Positions 11,014-19,218 of a DNA stretch of 64,000 nucleotides are shown here, one piece after another. The number at the start of each line of letters is the position of its first letter. Position 1 is the stretch's first letter. This DNA is from Phyllobacterium endophyticum (lineage in GTDB: Bacteria; Pseudomonadota; Alphaproteobacteria; Rhizobiales; Rhizobiaceae), in NCBI RefSeq assembly GCF_003010935.1, contig NZ_PGGN01000004.1, forward strand, positions 558,001 through 622,000. The letters are read 5' to 3'. A model generated the notes under the pieces. The model had not been told where the DNA came from. It saw only the letters and a program-made list of their open reading frames with translations, and ran no database searches. Both the position numbers and the translations under genes were made by a program.

Positions 11014-11124
11014 TTGCGCCTCCATATGGAAACAAGAACGCGATGAGGAGCAATCGAGTTCCCGGGCTGCTATTTCACCTGTACAAATCAACTAGGCTGC
11101 CCAGCAACAGATCGGTATCGAACA

Positions 11125-11661
11125 ATGACCAATGTCGAGGAAGTGAAGAAGGGATTGTGGGAAACGGAGCGGAAGCTGCTGCACCATCTGAGATCAATCC
11201 GCCGCCGGGACCGCAGTATCAAGCCGGCAGACATCGAAAATCAGCTCACCCGGGGACAAAGGATCGCCGATACGGTTGCCGCAACCATGGGGTCGTGGTC
11301 CTTTATCATCATCCAGTCAACCATACTGTTCGTCTGGATTATCTTGAACGTCACCGCCTATGTGCGTCAATGGGATCCCTATCCCTTCATACTTCTCAAC
11401 CTGGCTTTGTCGTTCCAGGCGGCCTATGCCGCTCCATTCATCATGATGAGCCAAAACCGCCAGCAGGATATAGACCGCAGGGAAGCGGAAAATGACTACC
11501 GCATCAATATCAAGGCTGAACTCGAGATCGAATTGCTGCACGAGAAGATCGAGCTTCTCCATCAAAAGATCGACCAGATGCGGGAAAAGGAAGTTGTGAC
11601 CTTGACTGAAGCGGTCGAGGAACTTGCAACCCAGAAGCAGCCGACCGAAAAATCCGACTGA
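11125..11661 (+). CDS. DUF1003 membrane protein
   Basis: This 178-residue protein fits the DUF1003 family. The conserved core GQRIADTVAATMGSWSFI is followed by two transmembrane segments (about residues 56-78 and 86-105), the second containing NLALSFQAAYAAPFIMMSQNRQ. The C-terminal ~65 residues are highly charged and probably a coiled coil (ELEIELLHEKIELLHQKI). Some DUF1003 proteins are called cyclic-nucleotide-binding or CorA-like, but no activity is established. The stop codon touches the 3' end of the antisense small RNA gene. Confidence 0.85.
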   Translation: MTNVEEVKKGLWETERKLLHHLRSIRRRDRSIKPADIENQLTRGQRIADTVAATMGSWSFIIIQSTILFVWIILNVTAYVRQWDPYPFILLNLALSFQAAYAAPFIMMSQNRQQDIDRREAENDYRINIKAELEIELLHEKIELLHQKIDQMREKEVVTLTEAVEELATQKQPTEKSD

Positions 11662-11776
11662 CTAATAAAAAAGGACCGCTGCGGGAGGAGGTGCAGCGGT
11701 CCTGATTGTAAATGTACCGCGGGAGGAGGTGCAGTACATTCAATGTTGGGGAATCTGGGAGGAAAGAACCCAACAT
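11662..11776 (-). ncRNA. Small RNA with three CCUCC-loop hairpins (cuckoo / CcsR-like)
   Basis: Read on the minus strand, three consecutive hairpins are seen. SL1 has 8-bp arms (11769-11776 / 11743-11750) and an 18-nt loop containing UUUCCUCCC. SL2 has 7-bp arms (11734-11740 / 11711-11717) and a loop with CCUCCUCCC. SL3 has 10-bp arms (11693-11702 / 11673-11682) and a loop ACCUCCUCCC, then UUUUUUAUU, forming an intrinsic terminator. This matches alphaproteobacterial stress sRNAs with anti-Shine-Dalgarno loops (Rhodobacter CcsR, 'cuckoo' RNAs). An extended -10 (TGCTATTAT) ends at 11781, placing the 5' end at the first stem. Length is about 110 nt. Family assignment is from memory; the structure is seen directly. 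Confidence 0.75.
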
Positions 11777-11780
11777 CGTC

Positions 11781-11836
11781 ATAATAGCATCGCTCAAAAC
11801 TGTGGCTATGCCCAATCTTGCATAAGAGCTATGCAA
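11781..11836 (-). promoter_or_regulatory. sRNA promoter with extended -10 and upstream palindrome
   Basis: On the minus strand TGCTATTAT (with TATTAT at 11781-11786) is an extended -10 with no good -35. Upstream, TTGCATA (11818-11824), five bases and TATGCAA (11830-11836) form a perfect inverted repeat roughly 42-60 bp before the inferred start, a plausible activator or repressor site. The cognate regulator is unknown. Confidence 0.45.
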
Positions 11837-11943
11837 ATTCTCACGTGATGGTGTAGCCACTAACCAAGGTCTGGCCGACCGTCTGACAGAAATCCCTTCG
11901 CAACGCGTCGCTCAAAAACCTCTGCCCCTCCCCGCTCAAATCA

Positions 11944-12597
11944 TCATCCTGCGCTGCCAGGTACCGGCGTGTTAAGCAGTTGCTGTTCCCACAGGAACGC
12001 AATGCCGCTACCTGCGGCATGCTGCTTGAGCACATCAGTCAACTCTGCGGCGTGCTCGGTTCGGGCCCAGTCTCGCTGCCATTCCGACGCTAAAGCCAGC
12101 CAGGTCATCATGTTCGCGCCAGCCGCGATCATGCGCTGGATAGCGACCTCATGGGCCTCGACCGAGGTGCCTCCCGAGGCGTCGGTGATCACAGTCACAT
12201 CCCAGCCTTCGCCGAGCGCCTGGATCACCGGCATAGCGACGCAGATCTCGGTCCACAGTCCGGCGATGATCAGCTGCTTGCGACCCGTCGCCTTGACTGC
12301 GTCCACCACCTTCTTGTCTTCCCAGGTGTTGATGAATGTCCGGTCGATCACCTCCTGGCCGGGGAACACGTCGGTGATGTGCGGGAAGATCAGGCCGCCG
12401 CGCTCGGCGATGACGCTTGTCAGGATGGTTGGAACACCGAATGCCTTGGCAACCTTCGCCAGAGCAGTCGAATTGTTGACCACCGCCTGCGGATCGTGGC
12501 TGTTCAGATTCGTCAGCTGGTAAGGCTGGTGGTCGATCAGAACAAGGACCGAGTCTTCGGGACGGAGAAGCGAAGCAAGACCATTGCGAAACGTCAT
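11944..12597 (-). CDS. Isochorismatase-like cysteine hydrolase (YcaC-like)
   Basis: The start at 12597 (MTFRNGLASLL) follows AAAGGAT and gives 217 residues; an in-frame ATG at 12678 would add a tail without similarity. The fold signature is clear: VLVLIDHQPYQL with the catalytic Asp (D22), LTSVIAERGGLIFPHI, and GLWTEICVAMPV with the nucleophile Cys119. These features resemble E. coli YcaC and other isochorismatase-superfamily hydrolases that act on amide or vinyl-ether bonds. The true substrate is unknown. A LysR gene is divergently transcribed 136 bp away and probably regulates it. Confidence 0.88.
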   Translation of the reverse strand: MTFRNGLASLLRPEDSVLVLIDHQPYQLTNLNSHDPQAVVNNSTALAKVAKAFGVPTILTSVIAERGGLIFPHITDVFPGQEVIDRTFINTWEDKKVVDAVKATGRKQLIIAGLWTEICVAMPVIQALGEGWDVTVITDASGGTSVEAHEVAIQRMIAAGANMMTWLALASEWQRDWARTEHAAELTDVLKQHAAGSGIAFLWEQQLLNTPVPGSAG

Positions 12598-12733
12598 TAT
12601 TGCATCCTTTGCTGCCATGTGAGTGGCATTGGTTTCCTGGAGACATGCGCGAGCGGCGACATCGTCTAAAAGGGACATTGCCGTTCCTAATCGCGATGCG
12701 GTAGTGTCTCATCGTGGCAAGCTGTGTCGCGAA

Positions 12734-13645
12734 ATGGGGAACACTGAATTGGACATCGAAGAGTTGCGGACATTCGTAGATGTTGCTGATGCTGGGGGGA
12801 TTTCGTCCGCCGCGCTCCGGCTCGGCGTCTCCAAGTCGATCGTCAGCCGTCGCCTATTCCGGCTTGAGGCGGAACTTGGTGTTCAGCTTCTTGCACGAAC
12901 GACCCGAGGGGCTGCTCTCACTGAGGCCGGGGCGACGTTCCGGGACTATGCAGCAAGAGTTTGCGCCGAGATCGATGTTGCCAAGGAAACTATCCTACCC
13001 GCTGGCGACCTTCGCGGCCGCTTGCGGGTTGCTGTCCCGTATTCATTCGGACAGAACCACTTCGGCCCTATCCTCGCGGAAATGGCACGGCGCCACCCCC
13101 AGCTCCAAATCCACACCTGCTACAGTGATCGCTTTGTCGATCTCATCACGGAGGGTTACGATTGTGCGATACGAGTTGGCTATCTTCAGGACTCCAACTT
13201 GATCGCAAAACGCGTCGGACCGATCTATGGGAAGTTGGTCGCGAGCCCCGACTATATCAAAGCGCATGGGTCGCCGGAAACGCCGGAGGAACTCGCCGCC
13301 CACCAGGCTCTTATGCAGGGCACCGAAGCCTGGCAACTCATGGATCGCGACATGATCATCACGGTTCGTCCACAGGGGCGTTTTAAAGCCGACAATGGCA
13401 CTGCCCTGGTCGCCGCCGCGGCAGCAGGGCTCGGGATTGCTTACCTGCCCGATTGTCTTACTCATGACTATATAGCTTCGGGCGCGCTTGTGCCGGTCAT
13501 GACGCGTTATCCACCCCCTCCGGCAGGTGCATATGTCATCCGCCCGCCAGGTCAGCATCCCGCACGGAAAATACAGGTCCTCACCGAGCTGCTGATCGAG
13601 TATTGCGAACCACCTCCACACCTCGCTGGGCCAGCGGCCGTCTGA
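12734..13645 (+). CDS. LysR-family transcriptional regulator
   Basis: The protein has 303 residues from the ATG at 12734. The N-terminal winged helix-turn-helix is seen as LRTFVDVADAGGISSAALRLGVSKSIVSRRLFRLEAELGV (in two overlapping parts), followed by LLARTTRGAALTEAG. The effector-binding domain extends to the C-terminus (RVAVPYSFGQNHF, DCAIRVGYLQDSN, GTALVAAAAAGLGIAYLPD). It is divergent from the isochorismatase-like gene, the standard arrangement for a LysR protein and its target. The ligand is unknown. A hairpin with arms GAAAGCCG/CGGCTTTC lies about 40 bp downstream. Confidence 0.9.
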   Translation: MGNTELDIEELRTFVDVADAGGISSAALRLGVSKSIVSRRLFRLEAELGVQLLARTTRGAALTEAGATFRDYAARVCAEIDVAKETILPAGDLRGRLRVAVPYSFGQNHFGPILAEMARRHPQLQIHTCYSDRFVDLITEGYDCAIRVGYLQDSNLIAKRVGPIYGKLVASPDYIKAHGSPETPEELAAHQALMQGTEAWQLMDRDMIITVRPQGRFKADNGTALVAAAAAGLGIAYLPDCLTHDYIASGALVPVMTRYPPPPAGAYVIRPPGQHPARKIQVLTELLIEYCEPPPHLAGPAAV

Positions 13646-13802
13646 GTGGTGCTTGCTAGGATGGTCTGCATCACGATAGGGATAACGAAAGCCGGAGCCT
13701 GTGAAAATGAGCCTGAAATCGGCTTTCTCGCCGGATCGAGTCAGCCTCACTTCGCAAACGAGTCGGATTTCTGCTAATCGCTAAAGATGGATGAATAGCT
13801 GC

Positions 13803-14252
13803 CTACTGTAGCAGGTCCTTCACAATACTGCTCGCCTTGCCGAAATCCATCTGGCCTGCATATCTTTCCTTGAGCACATTCATGCTTTTTCCCATGTCGC
13901 GCAGGCCGCTTGCTCCGATTTCGTCGATTACCTGCTTGGCAACCCGGCGAATCTCCGCATCGTCCAACTGTGCCGGCATGAACTCGCGGATAATTTCGAT
14001 TTCCTCGCGCTCTTGCCGGGCGAGTTCCGGGCGGCTGCCATCTTCATAAAGCTTCGCCGACTCCTCGCGCTGCTTGATCATCTTGGCCAGGATCGAGCTC
14101 ACCTCATCGCTGCTGGCAGCGTCCTTGCCTGTCCCGCGATTGAGGATATCCCGATCCTTGATTGCTGACATGATGAGGCGCAGCGTCGGCACGCGACGCT
14201 TGTCCTGTGCCTTGATGGCTGTGTTGAGTGCCGTTGCGATTGTGTCGCGCAT
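13803..14252 (-). CDS. yqeY: GatB/YqeY domain protein
   Basis: The start at 14252 (MRDTIATALNTAIKAQDK) is preceded by AGGAG at about ten bases and gives 149 residues, the usual length. YqeY proteins share the tRNA-binding tail domain of the GatB subunit of the amidotransferase. The conserved RVPTLRLIMSAIKDRDI, IKQREESAKLYEDGSR and EIEIIREFMPAQL segments are all present. The role is uncertain, possibly binding tRNA-like substrates. In rhizobia it commonly sits between carA and dnaG; here it is divergent from carA, but about 4.6 kb of other genes separate it from dnaG. Confidence 0.92.
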   Translation of the reverse strand: MRDTIATALNTAIKAQDKRRVPTLRLIMSAIKDRDILNRGTGKDAASSDEVSSILAKMIKQREESAKLYEDGSRPELARQEREEIEIIREFMPAQLDDAEIRRVAKQVIDEIGASGLRDMGKSMNVLKERYAGQMDFGKASSIVKDLLQ

Positions 14253-14399
14253 GGCTCGGTGCTCCTGTTTTACGCGTACTTCGAATTTTCGCGACAGTTT
14301 CTCGTCTCGCAATTGACCGGAGGCGCGGCTTTGTTTATGGACTAAGTCTTAGCCAGACATTTTTGTTGTTGCTGCTGTGGGGAAGTCCAACCACCACGG

Positions 14400-14439
14400 C
14401 GTTCAGCCATGTCCATATGGATTATTGAACGGCTTTTTT
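14400..14439 (+). promoter_or_regulatory. Terminator-like hairpin in the carA leader
   Basis: Arms CGTTCA (14400-14405) and TGAACG (14426-14431) enclose 20 bases that include the self-complementary TCCATATGGA. GC and six T residues (14434-14439) follow. It lies 47 bp before the carA ATG, so it would terminate within the leader rather than after a gene. It is weaker than the comparable element before carB. Confidence 0.45.
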
Positions 14440-14486
14440 CAATGCCGGCCAGGGACAACGATGCAAACCCGGTTCAGGAGTTCCGC

Positions 14487-15731
14487 ATGACCAATACAAT
14501 GACGACCGACGCCGGTGTTCAACCAAAGAGCGCAGCTTGGAGCGAACTGAGGCCAACCGCAGTGCTCGTCCTTGCCGATGGCACTGTCATCGAAGGCAAA
14601 GGCGTCGGCGCGACGGGCGTCTGCGAAGCGGAGGTTTGTTTCAACACCGCCCTCACCGGATACGAGGAAATTCTCACCGACCCATCCTATGCCGGCCAGA
14701 TCGTCACATTCACGTTTCCGCATATCGGCAATGTAGGCACCAACAAGGAAGACATCGAGGATTTGACACCCGCCAATCGCGCTGGTGCGGTTGGCGCGAT
14801 CTTCAAGGCAGACATTACGGCTCCTTCGAGCTACCGCGCCGCCGACCACCTCGATCATTGGCTGAAAGCGCGCGGTGTCATTGCGCTTGCCGGCGTCGAC
14901 ACGCGTGCCCTGACAGCTCTCATCCGGGAGAAGGGTGCTCCCAATGCTGTTATCGCGCACGATCCGGACGGCAAGTTCGATATTCCGGAATTGAAAAAAC
15001 GCGCTGCGGCTTGGCACGGCCTGCTGAACCTCGATCTGGCAAGAGACGTCACATCTGGCCAGAGTTCCGTTTGGTCGGAAAAGCCTTGGGTTTGGAACGA
15101 AGGTTTTGAACAGCAAACCGAACCTGAATTTCACGTCGTGGCCATCGACTACGGTATCAAGCGCAATATCCTGCGCCTGATTGCCGGACTTGGGGCAAAG
15201 ATCACCATCGTTCCTGCCACCGCAACCGCAGAAGACGTTTTGGCCTACAAGCCGGATGGGATCTTCCTTTCCAATGGTCCCGGCGATCCCGCAGCAACCG
15301 GACAGTACGCCGTTCCGGCCATAAAGGACCTTATCAAGACCGATATACCGGTTTTCGGTATTTGCCTCGGGCACCAGATGCTTGCTCTGGCACTTGGCGG
15401 CGATACCAAGAAGATGCATCAGGGCCATCACGGCGCCAATCATCCGGTACGCGACGACACGACAGGCAAGGTCGAGATCGTATCGATGAACCATGGTTTT
15501 GCCGTCGACGCGGCGTCCTTCCCGGACGGCGTCGAGGAAACGCACGTCTCGCTCTTTGATGGCAGCAATTGCGGGTTGCGCGTCGTGGGACGCCCGGTCT
15601 TTTCCGTCCAGCATCACCCTGAAGCATCGCCCGGCCCGCAGGATTCCCACTATCTGTTCCAGCGATTCTTCAACCTGATCCGCAAAAGCAAGGGGCTTGA
15701 ACCAGTTCCTGAACGGGAACACGCTGCCTGA
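14487..15731 (+). CDS. carA: Carbamoyl-phosphate synthase small subunit CarA
   Basis: CarA is the glutaminase subunit that supplies ammonia to CarB for carbamoyl phosphate, the precursor of arginine and pyrimidines. The start at 14487 ([10 protein letters not shown]) has CAGGAG six bases upstream and gives 414 residues; in-frame codons from 14409 overlap a leader hairpin and are probably untranslated. The N-terminal domain has [21 protein letters not shown] (split across the usual motif), and the class I amidotransferase domain has nucleophile Cys293 in [10 protein letters not shown] and the His/Glu pair in [10 protein letters not shown]. carB lies 4.7 kb downstream on the same strand. Confidence 0.97.
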   Translation: MTNTMTTDAGVQPKSAAWSELRPTAVLVLADGTVIEGKGVGATGVCEAEVCFNTALTGYEEILTDPSYAGQIVTFTFPHIGNVGTNKEDIEDLTPANRAGAVGAIFKADITAPSSYRAADHLDHWLKARGVIALAGVDTRALTALIREKGAPNAVIAHDPDGKFDIPELKKRAAAWHGLLNLDLARDVTSGQSSVWSEKPWVWNEGFEQQTEPEFHVVAIDYGIKRNILRLIAGLGAKITIVPATATAEDVLAYKPDGIFLSNGPGDPAATGQYAVPAIKDLIKTDIPVFGICLGHQMLALALGGDTKKMHQGHHGANHPVRDDTTGKVEIVSMNHGFAVDAASFPDGVEETHVSLFDGSNCGLRVVGRPVFSVQHHPEASPGPQDSHYLFQRFFNLIRKSKGLEPVPEREHAA

Positions 15732-15754
15732 CCAGTCCGCAAGAGGAGATTGCA

Positions 15755-16228
15755 ATGCCGGAACAACGCCCGCCGCTGCCGCCATTCACGCTCGAAACAG
15801 CCGTGCAAAAGGTGCGCGGCGCCGAAGACGGCTGGAACAGCCGCAACCCGGAACGGGTGTCCCTCGCCTATACTGTTGACAGCTACTGGCGCAACCGCGC
15901 GGAGTTCATCGAGGGCCGGGAAGCCATCGTTGCGTTCCTCACGCGCAAATGGAATCGCGAACTGGACTACCGCCTGATCAAGGAGCTTTGGGCATTCACA
16001 AATAATCGCATCGCGGTACGGTTTGCCTATGAGTATCATGACGATTCGGGTAACTGGTTTCGCGCCTACGGCAACGAAAATTGGGAATTCGACGAAAACG
16101 GCCTGATGCGCAAGCGGTTCGCCTGCATCAACGATCTCCCGATCAAGGAAACCGAGCGCAAGTTTCTTTGGGATCGCTCCGGACCTCGCCCGGCTGATCA
16201 TCCGGGCCTGTCGGATTTGGGACTATAG
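15755..16228 (+). CDS. DUF1348 (NTF2-like / SnoaL-type) protein
   Basis: This 157-residue protein starts 23 bp after carA with GAGGAG before the ATG, so it may be co-transcribed. The sequence matches the DUF1348 family of NTF2-like fold proteins, with the conserved [40 protein letters not shown] and [13 protein letters not shown] segments. Such small cone-shaped proteins usually bind hydrophobic ligands or act as enzymes in other families, but DUF1348 has no established activity. The end of the gene converges on the MFS pump. Confidence 0.88.
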   Translation: MPEQRPPLPPFTLETAVQKVRGAEDGWNSRNPERVSLAYTVDSYWRNRAEFIEGREAIVAFLTRKWNRELDYRLIKELWAFTNNRIAVRFAYEYHDDSGNWFRAYGNENWEFDENGLMRKRFACINDLPIKETERKFLWDRSGPRPADHPGLSDLGL

Positions 16229-16262
16229 CCTGAGCTGGCCCGCCCCGACGCTCGTGCCCGAT

Positions 16263-17534
16263 CTAACTCGCCTCGTTTGGCGCCAAAGCGCCCGGCGCAA
16301 GACCTCCTTCTTCGGCAAGCGAAGGTTTTTCCACACGCAGGAGGAACACAAACAGCGCGATGAGTGCGAAGATCCCGCCAAGCACGTAGGGCGCGCCGCT
16401 AAACTTTATGGATGCATCCGGCCGGGTAAACATCGCGAATATCTGGGTGAAGATCAGCGGCCCGATTATGTTGGTAATGCTGAACAGGCTGGTCAGCGCA
16501 CCCTGTAGCTCCCCCTGCTCGGAGGCAGGCACTTTGGCGGAAGCGATACTGCGCATCGCCGGATCGGCGACCCCTTCTAGGCAGGTGGCGACAATGACGA
16601 CATAAACAAGCCACCCCTGCCAGGCACTGGCATAGCCAAAAAAACCGAGGGCAGCAAACGCGAGACCGATGACGGCTGTGCGCCATTCACCAAATCTCGA
16701 TACGAGCCGCGGCAGGACAATGCCCATGACGATGGCGCTGCAAAGGCCGTAGATGCCCAGTGAGATGCCGATATCGCTTTCGCTCCAGCCGTAACGGTAG
16801 CTGCCGACATATGCCCATACGGCCGGGTAGGACATATGACCGAGCGTCAACATGAAGAACACCAACCCGAGCCAGAGAATCCCCTTATGATGGCGCATCT
16901 GTTTGAGTGCGCCGAGTGGATTCGAGCGCCGCCATTCGAACTTTCGCCGGTCCCTTGCAGGAAGTGTTTCCGGAAGAAAGAAATAGGCCGCGACGAAATT
17001 GAGAAACGAGATCAGCGCCGCCCCATAAAACGGAATACGCGGCCCGAACTCGCCGAGAAAGCCACCGATTATTGGTCCGAGAATGAACCCGACGCCGAAC
17101 GCGATACCCAGCAGCCCGAAATTCCTCGCACGGTTTTCGTCCGTGCTGACATCGGCGATATAGGCCGATGCCGTCGAATAGCTGCCGCCACTGATTCCCG
17201 AGAGGATTCGGCCAATCAGCAGAATAGCGAAGTTCGGCGCGAGCGCGCAGATCAGATTGTCCAATGCGAAGGTTATAACCGAAGTCAGCAGCACAGGTCT
17301 GCGGCCAAAGCGATCACTAAGGTTGCCGATCAGCGGCGCAAAGACGAACTGCATGCCGGCATAGGCAAACAGCAGCCATCCACCATAGATGGCGGCATTT
17401 CCCACGTCAGCCCCGGTCAGTTCCTCCAGATATTCGGGCAGAACCGGAACAATGATACCGATGCCGATAATGTCCAGAAGCAGGATCGTGAAAACAAGCG
17501 TCAAGCCGCGTTTGGCAAGCAAGGGATCAATCAT
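16263..17534 (-). CDS. TetA-like (TCR/Tet) MFS drug efflux transporter
   Basis: This is a 12-TM major facilitator of about 423 residues starting at 17534 ([15 protein letters not shown]), the normal family start; an ATG at 17561 is an alternative and neither has a strong ribosome site. The MFS signature [16 protein letters not shown] lies between TM2 and TM3. The Tet-specific [23 protein letters not shown] and [14 protein letters not shown] segments are present. The closest families are the tetracycline/proton antiporters, but similarity does not prove a tetracycline substrate. No TetR gene is adjacent. Confidence 0.88.
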   Translation of the reverse strand: MIDPLLAKRGLTLVFTILLLDIIGIGIIVPVLPEYLEELTGADVGNAAIYGGWLLFAYAGMQFVFAPLIGNLSDRFGRRPVLLTSVITFALDNLICALAPNFAILLIGRILSGISGGSYSTASAYIADVSTDENRARNFGLLGIAFGVGFILGPIIGGFLGEFGPRIPFYGAALISFLNFVAAYFFLPETLPARDRRKFEWRRSNPLGALKQMRHHKGILWLGLVFFMLTLGHMSYPAVWAYVGSYRYGWSESDIGISLGIYGLCSAIVMGIVLPRLVSRFGEWRTAVIGLAFAALGFFGYASAWQGWLVYVVIVATCLEGVADPAMRSIASAKVPASEQGELQGALTSLFSITNIIGPLIFTQIFAMFTRPDASIKFSGAPYVLGGIFALIALFVFLLRVEKPSLAEEGGLAPGALAPNEAS

Positions 17535-17834
17535 CGGAAAAACTCGCAAAAACGTCGCCATACCGGGATTGTGTGGAAAATCGTTCCAACGCACCCGATA
17601 CGGCGAAACAATAAGTGAACACGGTCAGAAATTGAGCCGTTCCGCCACCTCAACCTGATACTACGACGAATGCAACTGACAGACCCTGTCAAATCTTGCG
17701 CAATCAGAGGCTCGGGATTCAGGTCGGGTCGCGCCGAAAATGGTGGCTTTCGAGAACCGGATCGGAGCGTAGTTAAAGTATGTGAGCTCCGGTAGCGGAG
17801 AAAAACGCTTTTTGCAGGCCGGCATCACCTGAAT
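17535..17834. other. 300-bp intergenic region with repeat-like element
   Basis: No gene is seen. The half nearest the Lrp gene (about 17690-17830) contains short self-complementary parts, such as GGAGC ... GCTCC and a run AAAAACGCTTTTT. It resembles, from memory only, an intergenic element seen repeatedly in rhizobial genomes. Confidence 0.35.
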
Positions 17835-18299
17835 CTAGCGCGCGTATCGCGTGGGGAGTGTGGTCGTTGCCTTCAACGTTTCCATTGAAACAGAGGCAGA
17901 GATATCGAAAAACTCGACCCTCTCGATCAGCGCCTTGTAGATGTCGTCATAGGCTTCGACACGCGGCAGGGCGAGCTTCAGGATATAATCGAACGTCCCC
18001 GTCATGCGATGCACCTCGACGATCTCCGGGACATCGATAATGGCCTCGCGAAACTGTTCGAGCCAGTCAGCGGAATGGCGGGCAGTACGTACGATGACGA
18101 ACATCGTAGTCGGCAGCCCCGCCAGCGCGCGATCCAGAAGCACGACCCGTCGCGCGATATAACCCTCATCCTCCAGGCGCTGGATACGGCGGGAGCAGGC
18201 CGAGATTGAAAGGCTCACTCGCTCAGCCAGATCCGAGACCGCGAGGGCCGCGTCCTCCTGCAGCAAAACCAGAATCTTCCGGTCACGATCATCCAGCAT
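17835..18299 (-). CDS. Lrp/AsnC-family transcriptional regulator
   Basis: The 154-residue protein has an N-terminal helix-turn-helix (LDDRDRKILVLLQEDAAL, then VSLSISACSRRIQRLEDEGYI) and a C-terminal RAM/ligand-sensing domain (EIVEVHRMTGTFDYILKLAL). The ATG at 18299 has GGGAG upstream. It is divergent from an amino-acid racemase gene 145 bp away and is probably its regulator, responding to an amino acid. This is a separate paralogue from the Lrp gene next to trxB. Confidence 0.92.
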   Translation of the reverse strand: MLDDRDRKILVLLQEDAALAVSDLAERVSLSISACSRRIQRLEDEGYIARRVVLLDRALAGLPTTMFVIVRTARHSADWLEQFREAIIDVPEIVEVHRMTGTFDYILKLALPRVEAYDDIYKALIERVEFFDISASVSMETLKATTTLPTRYAR

Positions 18300-18444
18300 T
18301 CCCGTTCTCCCGCAATTATTCAGCGCGCATATCGACTAGTACGAACATAAATTGCGCGCATGCAAGACACTCTCGCAAACTTTGAGAACAATTCGCACTT
18401 CGATCGACTTATTATCCTGCTCAAATCACCTGGAGAACTTGCAG

Positions 18445-19164
18445 ATGCGCACTATTGGACTGATTGGCGGGATGAGCTGGGAGAGTACTGCGGTCTACTA
18501 CCGTCAGATCAATGAAATGGTGCGGAGCCGGCTTGGTGGATTGACTTCGGCGAAGATCGCCATGCAGTCGCTGGACTTCTCCGAAGTAGTCGCCTTGCAG
18601 AAAGGCGGCCGCTGGAACGACGCCGCAGCCCTTCTTTCCGATGCGGCAAAGCGGCTTGAACGTGCCGGCGCGGATAATGTGCTGATCTGCACCAACACGA
18701 TGCATCTCGTGGCCGGCGAAGTTGCCGCCTCCATCGATGTTCCCCTCATCGATATCCGGCACGAGACAGGCAGTGTCCTGAAGGCTTCGGGCATGAAGCG
18801 ACCACTGCTTCTGGCCACGCGCTACACGATGGAGCATGGGTTCTACGCAGACTACATGCGCGAAAAGTTCGGTATCGACCTTGTCGTTCCCAATGAACTC
18901 GACCGCGCCAAGGTGCATTCGGTCATCTTTGACGAGCTCTGCTGCGGAGTAGTCAGGCCGGAGTCCCGTCAGGCACTGGAAAAGATTATCCAGCGCGGAA
19001 AGGATGCCGGAGCCGATTGCGTCATTTTCGGCTGCACCGAGATTTGCCTGTCCTTGCCCGACGACGACGTTGCGCTGCCGATCTTCGATTCGACAACCAT
19101 TCACTCCCGTGCCGCGGTCGCCCATGCACTGGACGATCGTATGAGCGAGCAGAATGCGGGTTGA
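18445..19164 (+). CDS. Aspartate/glutamate racemase-family protein (YgeA/RacX-like)
   Basis: The start at 18445 (MRTIGLIGGMSWESTAVYYR) has GGAG eight bases upstream and gives 239 residues. The protein belongs to the PLP-independent Asp/Glu racemase family. The two catalytic cysteines are visible at C82 (ICTNTMHLVA) and C197 (IFGCTEICLSL). The opening GLIGGMSWEST is typical of the YgeA/RacX group, which can racemise several amino acids such as homoserine or lysine; specificity cannot be read from sequence. A divergent Lrp/AsnC regulator suggests amino-acid-responsive control. Confidence 0.9.
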   Translation: MRTIGLIGGMSWESTAVYYRQINEMVRSRLGGLTSAKIAMQSLDFSEVVALQKGGRWNDAAALLSDAAKRLERAGADNVLICTNTMHLVAGEVAASIDVPLIDIRHETGSVLKASGMKRPLLLATRYTMEHGFYADYMREKFGIDLVVPNELDRAKVHSVIFDELCCGVVRPESRQALEKIIQRGKDAGADCVIFGCTEICLSLPDDDVALPIFDSTTIHSRAAVAHALDDRMSEQNAG

Positions 19165-19191
19165 TCGAGGGAAATAGCACTGCACCTCTTG

Positions 19192-19213
19192 TCTCTCCCC
19201 CTTGTGGGAGAGA
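19192..19213. terminator. Inverted repeat between convergent racemase and ypfJ-like genes
   Basis: Perfect 8-bp arms TCTCTCCC (19192-19199) and GGGAGAGA (19206-19213). It may act as a transcription stop for both genes, though T runs are absent. The TCTCCCCCTTGTGGGAGA wording also resembles a fragment of short intergenic repeats common in Hyphomicrobiales. Confidence 0.4.
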
Positions 19214-19218
19214 AAGGC

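Noticed and set aside
13687-13727. Hairpin GAAAGCCG/CGGCTTTC after the LysR gene as a terminator
   Set aside because: The loop is 25 nt and there is no T run, so a firm terminator call is not justified.
14439-15785. 448-codon antisense open frame opposite carA
   Set aside because: carA is certain; the antisense translation has no family resemblance and codon use is a reflection of carA's third-position GC bias.
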